Below the pieces are notes generated by a model. The model was given only the letters and a program-made list of their open reading frames with translations. It had not been told where the DNA came from and ran no database searches. From an uncultured Propionibacteriaceae bacterium (GTDB taxonomy: Bacteria > Actinomycetota > Actinomycetes > Propionibacteriales > Propionibacteriaceae): a stretch of 47,114 bases of DNA. Location: NCBI GenBank assembly GCA_938012815.1, contig CALLVV010000070.1, positions 1-47,114 on the forward strand, given 5' to 3'. The position numbers and the translations under genes are program-made. Positions within the stretch are counted from its first letter, which is position 1. The number at the start of each line of letters is the position of its first letter. Of the stretch, positions 34,066 through 42,789 are shown piece by piece.

Positions 34066-35421
34066 TCAGAACTCCAACAGCAGCTCGACCCCCTTGCGGA
34101 AGTAGTCGTTCATCTCGTCCGGTGGCACCATCGATCCGCCTGTCGCCCAGACCAGATGGGTCGCGTTGGCGAGTACCTTTGGGGCCAGCTTGGTGCGTTT
34201 CAGGTAGGCGGCATCGTCCAGGACCCGCTGCGGGCCGAAGAAACCGGAGACGGCGGAGGGCTCCACCTTCAGCCCCTCGGTTTCCCGGAGCAGGGTCAGG
34301 TAGCGGTAGAGGTTCTCGTCGCTGACCGTGTAATAGCCGTCGATGGCGTGCTCCAAGGACCTGCCGACGAAACCCGACGGGCGACCGACGGCCAGGCCGT
34401 CCGCACTCGTGATGTTGTCGATGCCGAAGTCCTGTACGCAGACCGCGTCGTGGAGGCCAGTTCGTACGCCGAGCAGCATGCTGGGGGAGTGGGTCGGTTC
34501 CGCGAAAACCGCATGGACGGCGTCGCCGAAAACGGTTTTGAGGCCGAAGGTGATTCCGCCGGGACCGCCGCCCACCCCGCACGGCAGGTACACGAAGAGC
34601 GGGTGTTTCTCGTCCACCGGGACGTCGAGGGCCTGGAGCTGACCGGCCAGACGCCGTCCTGCGACCGCGTATCCGAGAAACAGGGTCGTGGAGTTCTCGT
34701 CGTCGACGAAGTGCATCGACGGATCGGCTCTGGTCTGTTTGCGACCCGCGGACACCGCCACCGAGTAGTCGGAGTCGTACTCCACCACCTCGACGCCGTG
34801 CCTGCGGAGCATCTCCTTCTTCCAGGGGCGGGCATCGGCGGACATGTGCACGGTGACATCGAAACCGAGCCGCGCACTCATGATCCCGATCGACAGACCC
34901 AGGTTCCCGGTGGAACCGACCGTTATCGAGTGCTCGGCGAACAGCTCGCGGGCCTCCGGTGAATCCAGCTCCCGGTAGTCGGATTCCCGGGTGATCAGTC
35001 CCGCATCCAGGGCGACCTGTTCAGCGTGGTGCAGCACCTCGTAGATCCCTCCACGCGCCTTGACGGAACCGGAGATCGGCAACTCTGCGTCCATCTTCAC
35101 CCAGAGTTTCCCGGGTATCCGGATGCCCTCCCGGCGTTCGATCGCGGCCTGCATGAACGGAGCCGCGTACAGGGGAGACTCGATGATTCCTGCGGAAAGC
35201 CGGGTTTCGGGGAAGACCTGCGCGATGTAGGGGGCGAAGCGTCTCAGGCGGGCCGCCGCGTCATCTATGTCGGCGGTCGTGAGCCCCAGCCCCGCCAACG
35301 CGGCTTTGCCTGACCTGATCCCGGGGTTGAACCAAGCCGTCTCCTGGTACGCGACGAGCTCCCGAATCAGGGGAAACTTCGCTTCCCAAGCGGACGGTTC
35401 CTTTCCGGCGATGCTCGTCAT
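34066..35421 (-). CDS. dsdA: D-serine dehydratase (D-serine ammonia-lyase)
   Basis: PLP enzyme that deaminates D-serine to pyruvate and ammonia. At 451 residues it matches the DsdA family: N-terminal LIRELVAYQETAWFNP, LWVKMDAELPISGSVKARGG with the Schiff-base Lys121, SITVGSTGNLGLSIG, LPCGVGGGPGGITFGL (the phosphate-binding Gly-loop) and EPSAVSGFFGP. Family regulators (DsdC) or transporters (DsdX) are not adjacent. Upstream, 260 bp separate it from the divergent transporter pair; a detoxification or nutritional role is inferred. Confidence 0.95.
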   Translation of the reverse strand: MTSIAGKEPSAWEAKFPLIRELVAYQETAWFNPGIRSGKAALAGLGLTTADIDDAAARLRRFAPYIAQVFPETRLSAGIIESPLYAAPFMQAAIERREGIRIPGKLWVKMDAELPISGSVKARGGIYEVLHHAEQVALDAGLITRESDYRELDSPEARELFAEHSITVGSTGNLGLSIGIMSARLGFDVTVHMSADARPWKKEMLRRHGVEVVEYDSDYSVAVSAGRKQTRADPSMHFVDDENSTTLFLGYAVAGRRLAGQLQALDVPVDEKHPLFVYLPCGVGGGPGGITFGLKTVFGDAVHAVFAEPTHSPSMLLGVRTGLHDAVCVQDFGIDNITSADGLAVGRPSGFVGRSLEHAIDGYYTVSDENLYRYLTLLRETEGLKVEPSAVSGFFGPQRVLDDAAYLKRTKLAPKVLANATHLVWATGGSMVPPDEMNDYFRKGVELLLEF

Positions 35422-35681
35422 GGCTGCTCCTGCGGTTGCCTCAGATCCGCTCCACAGCTTAGAGGTCCTTTCAGGTGGATCGGTACCGCGGCTGCCTTGA
35501 GGATGCGTCAGCCGTTTGGTCTCCCAGAGGTGTGCTTCAGATCGATACTGCCTTTCACCCGGATCGTTTTCGAGGAGGCATGAGGAGCTGTTGGCTCCGC
35601 CGACCGCCCGCTCTCCCCGGGAAACGTGACGTGTGCCCGTCGTTCGGCGAACCCATCAACCCGATGGGATCTTGGTGAGGC

Positions 35682-36014
35682 ATGTATGGTGCGTTGGGGG
35701 GATTTGGAATACGATGGCCGATCGTGCGCGATATTCCCGAAGCCGGATCCGAGGACGTAGAAGGCCGGAACATCGAGGTGTGGAACGACCTCGTCTCACC
35801 CAAGGACCTCATGGTCTGTCTGGCGGTTTCGGCGGTCTGTGTCGTCGCGGCGATTGTGATTGCCTCAAAAACCGGCGGACAGCCACTTTTCTGGGGGCTG
35901 GGGGCGTCGGTCATCGGTTTCGTGGCGAACTGCTTCCTCGTGACCCCCAAACGGGAGGTCGTGATCGTCGACGAGATGGACCCCGTCGACGCCGGTGAAG
36001 GCGGTGCCGTGTGA
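35682..36014 (+). CDS. Small membrane partner of a TctA-type permease
   Basis: A 110-residue protein with two hydrophobic segments (~44-61 LMVCLAVSAVCVVAAIVI and ~70-88 FWGLGASVIGFVANCFLV), a charged N-terminal head and an acidic tail. TctB subunits normally have four helices and ~150 residues, so this would be a half-size TctB-like partner; homology is not proven. It overlaps the permease gene by 4 bp (GTGA). The N-terminus is uncertain: ATG 35682 is weakly supported (GGTGAGG is 1 nt upstream), and GTG 35724 is an alternative. Confidence 0.6.
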   Translation: MYGALGGFGIRWPIVRDIPEAGSEDVEGRNIEVWNDLVSPKDLMVCLAVSAVCVVAAIVIASKTGGQPLFWGLGASVIGFVANCFLVTPKREVVIVDEMDPVDAGEGGAV

Positions 36015-37387
36015 CTCCGGAGCTCATCGGCATGATGTTGATGGCGGTGCTCGGCGCCGTCGTGCTCTACACCTTCATCGGTTTCATCCCCGGCACCGAT
36101 GAGACGGGGGTGCTCGCACCCGTAACCCTGGCGCTCATCCTGGCGGGCGCTCCGCCGCACGTCGTGCTCGCCTTCTTCATCTCCGCAGTCGTGACGCTCA
36201 ACCTCATGAACGGCATTCCCACCGCGCTGGTCGGTCTGCCGGGCGGGGTGATGTCGGCTCCACTCATGGAGCACTCCGTCTTCCTGCGCAACAAGGGCCT
36301 GGCCTCCGAGACGATCCGGAAAATGGCGGTGGGATCCACCATCGGAACCTTGGTCTCCATCCCGTTGAGCTTCCTGCTGGCTGGTCTGCTGAGTCCCGTG
36401 GCGGACATGATCAAGAACAACTCCGACGTCGTTCTCGCAGCAGGCGCGGTGCTCATGGCTCTACTCGGCAAGAACCGGATCCTCTCGCTGGTGTCGATAA
36501 TTCCCATGGCACTCATGTTCCGGGCGCTTCCCGTCCTCTATCGTTCGGCGAACATCATCCCGGAGGAAGAGAACGTCAATACATCCTTCTTCCTTGCGAT
36601 CACGGTCGGGCCCATGCTCATCATCCTGCTCGAGTTGCTCAACGCCAAGCGCCGCGCGGCGCTCCCGCACGGCACCCGGACCAGGACGACCCTCCTGCGC
36701 GCCGGATTCAAATCGCAGGCGTTGATGCCGAGCCGTTTGATATCCAAGTCCGAGGGTTGGTGGAGCGCCGCAATGGCAGCCGTTTCGACACCACTGTTCA
36801 TCCTCAGCCCGGTCGGCCTGACCTTTCTCCTGGGAGAGGCTTCCGTGGCACGTCAGGGTGAGAACCGAATGCGTCGCGCGCAGCGCGCGGTGACAGTGAT
36901 GAGCGCACTGACGCATTCGACCTACCTCGCAGGCGCCATCATTCCGCTGGTGGCGTTCGGGGTTCAGATGGGAGGCGTGTCCGCTGGGCCCGCGGGGCCG
37001 CTGTTCAATGCGGGTTCGGTCTACAACAAGCAGCACAACATGCACCACTTGATGGACATGCCCGGCTTCGTGGTGGCCGTGACGGTTGGGGCACTGATCG
37101 CTGTCGCCGTCACTTACGTCATCGCGGTTCGCTGGTCCTCGCAGATCACCTACTTCGTGATGCGGCGCATCCCGCATGAGGCGGTTCTGGCTCTCTTCGT
37201 GGCCTTCGTCATCCTGCTCGCCTACATCGACGCCAAGCAGCACGCGGGTTTGGCGAATGTCTTTGGGGTGCTGCTGATCGGTCTCGTGTGCGGCTCGCTC
37301 AACCGGCTGGGAGTTTCCTACGGTGTGCAGTTCATGTCGCTGTACGCCGCCCCGGGCATCGTCACCGCCCTGGCTGCCCTCGGCTGA
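36011..37387 (+). CDS. TctA-type (tripartite tricarboxylate transporter) permease
   Basis: A 458-residue polytopic permease of the TctA family. The N-terminal GFIPGTDETGVLAP is the conserved signature, followed by ALVGLPGGVMSAPLMEH and repeated hydrophobic helices. In the known system TctA works with a small TctB and a periplasmic TctC binding protein. No TctC-like gene lies in the window, so the substrate (citrate or another carboxylate in the model system) cannot be given. It starts inside the small partner gene. Confidence 0.82.
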   Translation: MTPELIGMMLMAVLGAVVLYTFIGFIPGTDETGVLAPVTLALILAGAPPHVVLAFFISAVVTLNLMNGIPTALVGLPGGVMSAPLMEHSVFLRNKGLASETIRKMAVGSTIGTLVSIPLSFLLAGLLSPVADMIKNNSDVVLAAGAVLMALLGKNRILSLVSIIPMALMFRALPVLYRSANIIPEEENVNTSFFLAITVGPMLIILLELLNAKRRAALPHGTRTRTTLLRAGFKSQALMPSRLISKSEGWWSAAMAAVSTPLFILSPVGLTFLLGEASVARQGENRMRRAQRAVTVMSALTHSTYLAGAIIPLVAFGVQMGGVSAGPAGPLFNAGSVYNKQHNMHHLMDMPGFVVAVTVGALIAVAVTYVIAVRWSSQITYFVMRRIPHEAVLALFVAFVILLAYIDAKQHAGLANVFGVLLIGLVCGSLNRLGVSYGVQFMSLYAAPGIVTALAALG

Positions 37388-37458
37388 ACTGGTTCAGGTC
37401 TTCACGGATCTGATTGAGCAGGCCTGCTTCTTCAGCGCGGCCCTTCTCGGTCGCCCCT

Positions 37459-38547
37459 TCAATGCCTTGAGCGGCGGGCGAGCTGTGCCAGATCAACGCC
37501 GAGCAGGCGGGCCCGTTCGGCGGTTTCCCCCGTCACCAGTACGTCCGTGTCGCGCAGCTGATCGACATCGACCGCCCCCAGCAGGGTCATGAGCGTGCGC
37601 ACGTGGTCGATCCACGTGGTGAGCTCGACCCGAAGTTCATCCGGCCCTTTCGTGACCAGGGTGCGCAGGAAATGACCCGAGACACCGACGGCGCGCGCAC
37701 CCAGTGCGAGCGAACGCACGACGTCCAGCGGAGTGCGCACCCCCCCGGACGCGAACACCGGCAGGCCGGTGGGTTCGCCCCCCCACAGCGCATCCAGCAG
37801 GCACAGCACCGCCGACTGTCCCCACCCGGTCAGGTACGAGTAGTCCCGGCCGGGACGCCGCTCGTTCTCGATGGCGATGAAGTCCGTGCCGCCTGCACCC
37901 GCCACGTCGACGGCCGCGACCCCTGCCCGCTCCAGCATCGTCATCGCGTGGCGGGAAAGGCCGAACCCCACCTCTTTGGCGACGACGGGAACGGGCACCG
38001 CCGCGACGATGGCCGCGATCCGTTCGGGCCAGTCGCGGAAATCCCGGTCCCCTTCAGGCATGACCAGTTCCTGGGCCACGTTGAGGTGGATCTGCAGAGC
38101 ATTGGCTTCGATCATCTCGACGGCACGCACCGCATCCTCCGGCGTGACCGCCGGGCCGACATTGGCCAACACGAAGGCGCGTGGGGCCTCACGGCGGATG
38201 ATACGGAAACCTTCCGCGCGCCCCGGATCCCGCAGGGCGATGTGCTGCGAGCCGCAGGCAATCGCCACCCCCGCGTCGGCGGCGGCCCCGGCCAGGCCGG
38301 CGTTGATCTCCGTCGTGGCCCGGGTGCCACCGGTCATCGCATTGATGTAGAAAGGGGCATCCCAATGGACACCGAACACCGCGGTGCCAGGATCGGTCGA
38401 ATTGACGGAGGTGCCGGGCAGGGCGTGGTGGATGAAGGAAACGTCGTCGAAGGCGTTGGGCCGGTCCCGGTCGTGCAGGCGAACCGCCAGGTTCAGGTGC
38501 TCGTCCTTCCGGGATGCGTGCCCCGGGGTGTTGCGACCGGGGATCAT
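37459..38547 (-). CDS. fni: Type 2 isopentenyl-diphosphate delta-isomerase
   Basis: FMN- and NADPH-dependent interconversion of isopentenyl and dimethylallyl diphosphate. The 362-residue enzyme shows RKDEHL near residue 13, DVSFIHHALPG, FYINAMTGGT, VAKEVGFGLS and DVAGAGGTDF. Type 2 isomerases accompany mevalonate genes in bacteria. ATG 38547 overlaps the stop of the phosphomevalonate kinase gene (ATGA). It is the last gene of the operon here; the next gene (36011-37387) is convergent. Confidence 0.94.
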   Translation of the reverse strand: MIPGRNTPGHASRKDEHLNLAVRLHDRDRPNAFDDVSFIHHALPGTSVNSTDPGTAVFGVHWDAPFYINAMTGGTRATTEINAGLAGAAADAGVAIACGSQHIALRDPGRAEGFRIIRREAPRAFVLANVGPAVTPEDAVRAVEMIEANALQIHLNVAQELVMPEGDRDFRDWPERIAAIVAAVPVPVVAKEVGFGLSRHAMTMLERAGVAAVDVAGAGGTDFIAIENERRPGRDYSYLTGWGQSAVLCLLDALWGGEPTGLPVFASGGVRTPLDVVRSLALGARAVGVSGHFLRTLVTKGPDELRVELTTWIDHVRTLMTLLGAVDVDQLRDTDVLVTGETAERARLLGVDLAQLARRSRH

Positions 38548-39638
38548 GGGGTGACCTCGGGGCGGACATGGACCGACAGGTCGAGGGGGTGGATGCCCGC
38601 CTTCTCCCAGGCGGCGCACATGGCGGCGGTGTCCGTTTCGGGCGGGCACAGGGCGATTCCGCAGTCCCCACCCCCGGCGCCGGAGCTCTTGGCCGCCGCC
38701 CCGTGCTCCTGGGCGATCTCCACGAGACGCCGCAGCTGAAGGGTTTCTATGGTGATTCCGCTGGTGTGGCTGAGATCGAGGAGAAGCTGCCGGTTCTCCT
38801 CGATCCAGTGCATGATCCCGGGCGAGTCGTTGTCCTCGAGTGCCCGTATCAGATGATCCAGACATTCATCGCTGCCGCGCAGGAATGCCGTGTAGGCGGC
38901 GTCGTCGGTCCTGTGCGCGCCGGCCTGGACGCCCGCGACCAGGCGGGGGGTGGATGCGGGGGTGCCGGTCCATCCCACACGAAGACTCAATCCGGGGGTG
39001 GGCAGGCGGCGGATCTCCAGCAGCGGCCACTGCCTGGCCACCAGCAGACTCAAGCCGCTCTCCGGATTCGTTCTCGCGCGTTCCCTGCGCAGCCAGGCGC
39101 GGTCGGGGGAGGTGTAGCCCACCCATCCGGTGAACGCACTGGCGGCGATGTCGCCACCGGAACCGATGGGCTGCACGGCATCGCTGGCCAGCAGAGCCAG
39201 CTTGTACACGGCCATGTCGTCCAGGGGCAGGCCGTAGAAACCGGCCACGGCCCGCACCGTCGCCACGGTCACCGCCGAGGAGGAACCCAGACCGAGTTTG
39301 CGTCCGCTGCCGTCGCCCAGTTCGCTGGAGACCTCCAGGTCGAAGAACCGCATTGCGCCGCCCTCCTCGCGTACCATCTGCTCGACCACGCGGATCGCCG
39401 AGACCACGTAGTCGTCGAACTGCTCCTCGACCTCCAGCACATCGTCCTCGAGACGCCGATACCACGTCAGGGAACGTGTCGCGTACAGGTCGGAGGTGAT
39501 GCGGCCCGCGTGTTCGGCAACCGTGACCCGGACGGTGATGACGCGGTCGACCGCGACCAGCACCGCCCGGTGGCCGGGTTCGACCACGGCGTACTCGCCG
39601 GCTATGTAAAGCTTTCCGGGTGCACTGACCGAGATCAT
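38544..39638 (-). CDS. mvaK2: Phosphomevalonate kinase
   Basis: GHMP kinase that phosphorylates mevalonate-5-phosphate. At 364 residues it has SAPGKLYIAGEYAVVEPGH at the N-terminus, the ATP-binding KLGLGSSSAVTVATVRAV (~114-131) and a C-terminal KSSGAGGGDCGIAL. Overlaps with both neighbours are 4 bp, so the operon is translationally linked. The order kinase, decarboxylase, phosphomevalonate kinase, isomerase is that of the Streptomyces CL190 mevalonate cluster. Confidence 0.93.
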   Translation of the reverse strand: MISVSAPGKLYIAGEYAVVEPGHRAVLVAVDRVITVRVTVAEHAGRITSDLYATRSLTWYRRLEDDVLEVEEQFDDYVVSAIRVVEQMVREEGGAMRFFDLEVSSELGDGSGRKLGLGSSSAVTVATVRAVAGFYGLPLDDMAVYKLALLASDAVQPIGSGGDIAASAFTGWVGYTSPDRAWLRRERARTNPESGLSLLVARQWPLLEIRRLPTPGLSLRVGWTGTPASTPRLVAGVQAGAHRTDDAAYTAFLRGSDECLDHLIRALEDNDSPGIMHWIEENRQLLLDLSHTSGITIETLQLRRLVEIAQEHGAAAKSSGAGGGDCGIALCPPETDTAAMCAAWEKAGIHPLDLSVHVRPEVTP

Positions 39639-40654
39639 GTGGTGACCTCCTCGACGCGGACGCCGCCGCCCGGGTACCTGACCGAGGTCGTCACGCCGGG
39701 GAGGCGGTCCCGGAGAACCGCCGCGACCCGATCGGCATCCTTTCCTGCGGTGAGGACCTTCACGTTCGGGCCCGCGTCGATGGTGGCCCAGACAGGGAAC
39801 CCCTCATCACGCATGATGCGGACCGTGTGCACCACGTCGAGTGTTTCCGGCAGCCAGTACACGACGGAGGGACGCGACGCGATCATCGCGGCGTGCATCC
39901 CCAGGGCGTTGGCCTCGACGATCTCACCCAGGCGCGGCAGGTCGCGGGCGCGCACCGCATCCAGCGCCACCCGCAGGTCCTCGCGGCTGGCCTCGACCCA
40001 GGCCGGGTAGAGCGGTGAGGTGTTCATGGTGTGGCGCATGGCCTGTGTGCTGCTGATGGTCTTGCGCTCCGCCGAGACAACGACGACGACCATGGCCGGG
40101 GCCAGGTCGCAGTCCACGGGTTCGGCGTAGGAGGTGTCGTCGTCGACGCCGGCGTTCCACAGCACCAGACCGCCGAAGATCGAGCGGGTGGCCGACCCGG
40201 AGCCGCGCCGGGCGAGCCGAGACAGCGCACGCCCGTTCAGGTGCATGCCTGCCGCGCGCGTGGCGGCCGCGGCGAGTGCGGCGAAACCCGCCGCTGAACT
40301 CGCCAGGCCGGCCGCGAGCGGCACCGTGCTGGTGGAGTCCACGCTCGCCCGCTGCGCGATGCCTGAGCGCTCGCGCACGAGGTCGAGGAAGCGGGTCACC
40401 CGGGCCAGCACCGTCCCGTTGGGGGCGGAGCCGTTGATCCTCACCGCGTCAGCGTCGCCCGAGCCTCCGTCGAAGGAGACCGTGGTGGTGGTCCAGGTGC
40501 CATCGAGGGTCAGGGACAGGCTCGAGGTGGTGGGGATCATCAGCGACTCGTCCGCCTTGCCCCAGTACTTGATGAGCGCGATATTCGTGTTCGCACTCGC
40601 CGTTGCAGTATGTGCGGTGGGTGCAGCAGATGTAGAGGGTGCAGAGGGAGTCAC
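39635..40654 (-). CDS. mvaD: Diphosphomevalonate decarboxylase
   Basis: ATP-dependent decarboxylation of mevalonate diphosphate to isopentenyl diphosphate. In 339 residues it has ANTNIALIKYWGKADESL, SLTLDGTWTTTTV, the GHMP motif VPLAAGLASSAAGFAAL and GSGSATRSIFGGLVLW, and TIDAGPNVKVL. The GTG start at 40654 overlaps the mevalonate kinase stop; upstream in-frame codons belong to that gene in another frame. Six consecutive Thr and Ala-rich codons at the N-terminus look like a flexible tail. Confidence 0.93.
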   Translation of the reverse strand: MTPSAPSTSAAPTAHTATASANTNIALIKYWGKADESLMIPTTSSLSLTLDGTWTTTTVSFDGGSGDADAVRINGSAPNGTVLARVTRFLDLVRERSGIAQRASVDSTSTVPLAAGLASSAAGFAALAAAATRAAGMHLNGRALSRLARRGSGSATRSIFGGLVLWNAGVDDDTSYAEPVDCDLAPAMVVVVVSAERKTISSTQAMRHTMNTSPLYPAWVEASREDLRVALDAVRARDLPRLGEIVEANALGMHAAMIASRPSVVYWLPETLDVVHTVRIMRDEGFPVWATIDAGPNVKVLTAGKDADRVAAVLRDRLPGVTTSVRYPGGGVRVEEVTT

Positions 40655-41613
40655 CGGTTCGCCTCGCTGATGCGCATCCGGTAGGTCCATGCGGTGGGGG
40701 CCCCGGCACTCCGCAGGGCGGAGGCGACGGCGTCGGCGGTCTCGGCGCTGTCGGCCAGGGCGATCACGCACCCACCGAGCCCGCCGCCGGTGAGCTTGGC
40801 GCCGAGGGCCCCGGCGTCGCGGGCGGCCGCTGTGAGCCGGTTCAGGACCGGCAGGCTCAGCCCCAACTCGGCCAGGACCTCATGCGCCCGGTTCATCGCT
40901 GATCCCAGGGCCTGCGCATCGCCGTCGTCGAGCGCTGCGATGCCGACCTGCGCGAGTGCACCGAGGCTGTTGATCAGCGGGCCGACGCCGTCTGGATCCG
41001 CCTCGTAGCGCTCGCGCAGGCCGCCGACGGCCTCGCGGGTGCGGCCATGGACGCCGGAGTCGGCGATGACGAGCTGGGCGCCCTCGATGCGCTGGGCGAG
41101 CGGCCGCATCTGGCCGCCCTGGAATCGGATGGGGCAGGGGGAGCTGGTGGCCGCGGCATCGAGTCCGGAGGGCCTGCCATGGGCGATCTGTTCGGCCATC
41201 TGGGTCAGGGCGAACAGATCGTCCGCGGAGGCCTCGCGCCCGCAGGCGTCCAGGACGGCGCGGATGACGGCGCCCGCAGCGGCGGCCGACGATCCCATTC
41301 CGCGCTCGTGGGGGAAGTCGCTGGTGGTGACGATCTCGAAGGACTGGCCCAGGTGCCCTGAGAACTCCCGGGCCGCCTCGAAGGCGCGCGCGATGCAGGC
41401 GAAACCGGGACCGCTGTCTCCCATGGGGCCGGAGTAGTCCAGGCTGCGCAGCATCAAGGGGCCGGTCACGGGGGCGGCCGTTGCCCGCATCTGGAGGTCG
41501 TGCAGCGGCATGGCCACGGCGGGATGCCCGTAGACGACGGAGTGCTCGCCCAGGAGGATGGCCTTCGCCCAGGTGCGGCCGTGGCCCTCGTGGATGGGGG
41601 AGTGCCTGTCCAT
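40651..41613 (-). CDS. mvaK1: Mevalonate kinase
   Basis: First dedicated kinase of the lower mevalonate pathway, a GHMP-fold enzyme of 320 residues. Motifs: GRTWAKAILLGEHSVVYGHPAVAMPL, SDFPHERGMGSSAAAAGAVIRAV, HGRPSGLDAAAT, and AKLTGGGLGGCVIAL near the C-terminus. It heads the four-gene operon. Short tandem repeats TGATCCGGAA/TGATCCGGGC lie about 35 bp upstream (41647-41666). ATG 41613 is chosen because it gives the family start and a ribosome-binding region follows from the minus strand. Confidence 0.93.
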   Translation of the reverse strand: MDRHSPIHEGHGRTWAKAILLGEHSVVYGHPAVAMPLHDLQMRATAAPVTGPLMLRSLDYSGPMGDSGPGFACIARAFEAAREFSGHLGQSFEIVTTSDFPHERGMGSSAAAAGAVIRAVLDACGREASADDLFALTQMAEQIAHGRPSGLDAAATSSPCPIRFQGGQMRPLAQRIEGAQLVIADSGVHGRTREAVGGLRERYEADPDGVGPLINSLGALAQVGIAALDDGDAQALGSAMNRAHEVLAELGLSLPVLNRLTAAARDAGALGAKLTGGGLGGCVIALADSAETADAVASALRSAGAPTAWTYRMRISEANR

Positions 41614-42177
41614 GTGCTTCCTTGATTGTTGCCCAGAGGGCGGTGATGATCCGGAATGATCCGGGCCAGATTAAATGGCTCGCTTTCGGCCCTGCAATCA
41701 GGCGTCGGTCACTTGTCGCACGGTGCTGCGGCAGGGCGGTACCAGCAGGGCGCGATGAGCGCGATGAGTCCGACACGAGACCGACGACGGAGCGGGACCC
41801 GGGTCAGGGGGCCGTCAGCCGGCTCTCTGCTGCAGCAGCTGCAGCAGCTGCGAGCTGAGCCCGGTTCCTGACTGGGTCTTGACCGTGGCCGCCCCGATCC
41901 CGGGCGATCCGGGATCTCGCTGTTGACCTGGCCCTGCGCCGCTGCAGGGCCTGGGATATGTGTGGGATGCGTGTGGGATATGTTGTGGCGCAGCAGCACC
42001 GAAGCGATCTCCACCTGTTGCCCGGTCTTCAGGCGGTAGCTCCTCGGATTCTGATTCCGGGATTCGGGCACCTCCTGGATGTGCCTGACAATTTCATCGA
42101 CGTCGTCATCGCGCAATTCCGTGGTAGACCGATGCTTCTACAATACTGACGAATACGGATGAAACGAGCAGTCCACC
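41614..42177. other. Divergent intergenic region with repeats
   Basis: No gene is confidently supported. It holds a pair of TGATCCGG repeats (41647-41664), a CAGCTG-rich stretch (41826-41852), and three spaced GTGGGATRYG units (41951-41982). A minus-strand ORF (42116 to 41709) begins with a plausible peptide (MRDDDVDEIVRHIQEVPESR, LKTGQQVEIASVLLRHN) but degrades into low-complexity Pro/Arg-rich sequence; its first ~45 codons could be a remnant or a small gene. It should contain the mvaK1 promoter and that of the next gene. Confidence 0.5.
41951..41982. repeat. Tandem TGGGATAT-type repeats
   Basis: Three units with ~10-bp spacing (TGGGATATG, TGTGGGATGC, GTGTGGGATATG). The same GGGATA core recurs at 42748-42766 and, as TATCCC, at 44029-44056. 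Confidence 0.5.
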
Positions 42178-42660
42178 ATGAATAACGCCCTCAGGAATCT
42201 CATTCGCCCAAGACGCTCCACATCGGGAGAGCCGGAAGAAGAAGTAGAGGACATGACTGATCTACCTCACGAGGCGGAGCTGGTAGAGCGTGAACCCATT
42301 TTCCACCATCGCGAACTGATCTGGGATGAGCAGTCCTTCGATGAGCAGATCGCCGAGGATTTCAGTGAGATAGGCGCATCAGGGACGTGTTACGAACGCT
42401 CGGAGGTCAAGGAAATTGTGCTAGGGCGCCTGGCGGGAACGCATCTCGATTCTCTTCCGACCGGTTACAGGATCGAGGATGCGCATGTCGTCCCACTGGG
42501 GGCCGGTGTCTTCCAGGTGCGTTACACCCTGCACGGCCAGGGGCGGGTGACACGCCGCTCAACCGTCTACCGTCATGAGGAGTCCGGATGGAAGGCGGTC
42601 TTCCATCAGGGCACGGTTGTTCAGGGCGCCGAGCCCTCACTCCCGGACCGCGGAGCATGA
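42178..42660 (+). CDS. SnoaL/NTF2-like (DUF4440-like) protein
   Basis: A 160-residue protein with a Glu/Asp-rich N-terminal ~60 residues and a C-terminal NTF2-like fold. The pattern CYERSEVKEIVLGRL, RIEDAHVVPLGAGVFQVRYTLHGQGRVTRRSTVYRHEESGWKAVFHQGTVV matches the DUF4440/SnoaL-like sheet, including the exposed R-x-S-x-V-x-R strand and the WKAVFHQGT end. Many such proteins are small scaffolds or enzymes of unknown role. Lower GC and AT-rich upstream DNA set it apart from the neighbours. Confidence 0.7.
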   Translation: MNNALRNLIRPRRSTSGEPEEEVEDMTDLPHEAELVEREPIFHHRELIWDEQSFDEQIAEDFSEIGASGTCYERSEVKEIVLGRLAGTHLDSLPTGYRIEDAHVVPLGAGVFQVRYTLHGQGRVTRRSTVYRHEESGWKAVFHQGTVVQGAEPSLPDRGA

Positions 42661-42747
42661 GAGGGTTCCAGTCAGGGGCTCCATGCGTATTCAGGTGCGT
42701 GAGACAGTGGGCTGGGAAATGCCGTACATGTCGGCGGCCGGCGCCTG

Positions 42748-42766
42748 GGATATTTGGGATATAACG
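42748..42766. repeat. GGGATAT repeat pair
   Basis: Two direct copies of TGGGATAT (CTGGGATATTTGGGATATA) in the gap between two convergent genes. Confidence 0.4.
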
Positions 42767-42789
42767 GACAGCCCGCCACGAATAACCCC

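Noticed and set aside
35580..35678. 32-codon upstream ORF (ATG 35580) ending in Gly-Ser-Trp just before the small TctA-partner gene
   Set aside because: A GAGGAGG lies too close (1 nt) to the ATG, and no attenuator-like hairpin or run of regulatory codons is visible. A leader peptide is possible but not supported.
41826..41862. CAGCAG/CAGCTG repeats as a microsatellite or phase-variation tract
   Set aside because: Only a few imperfect units outside any gene, with no promoter spacing consequence visible.
41709..42116. Minus-strand ORF of 135 codons upstream of mvaK1
   Set aside because: The first ~45 residues look protein-like, but the rest is Pro/Arg/Ser low-complexity sequence, the start has no ribosome binding site, and it overlaps repeats. 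Recorded under the intergenic region, not as a gene.
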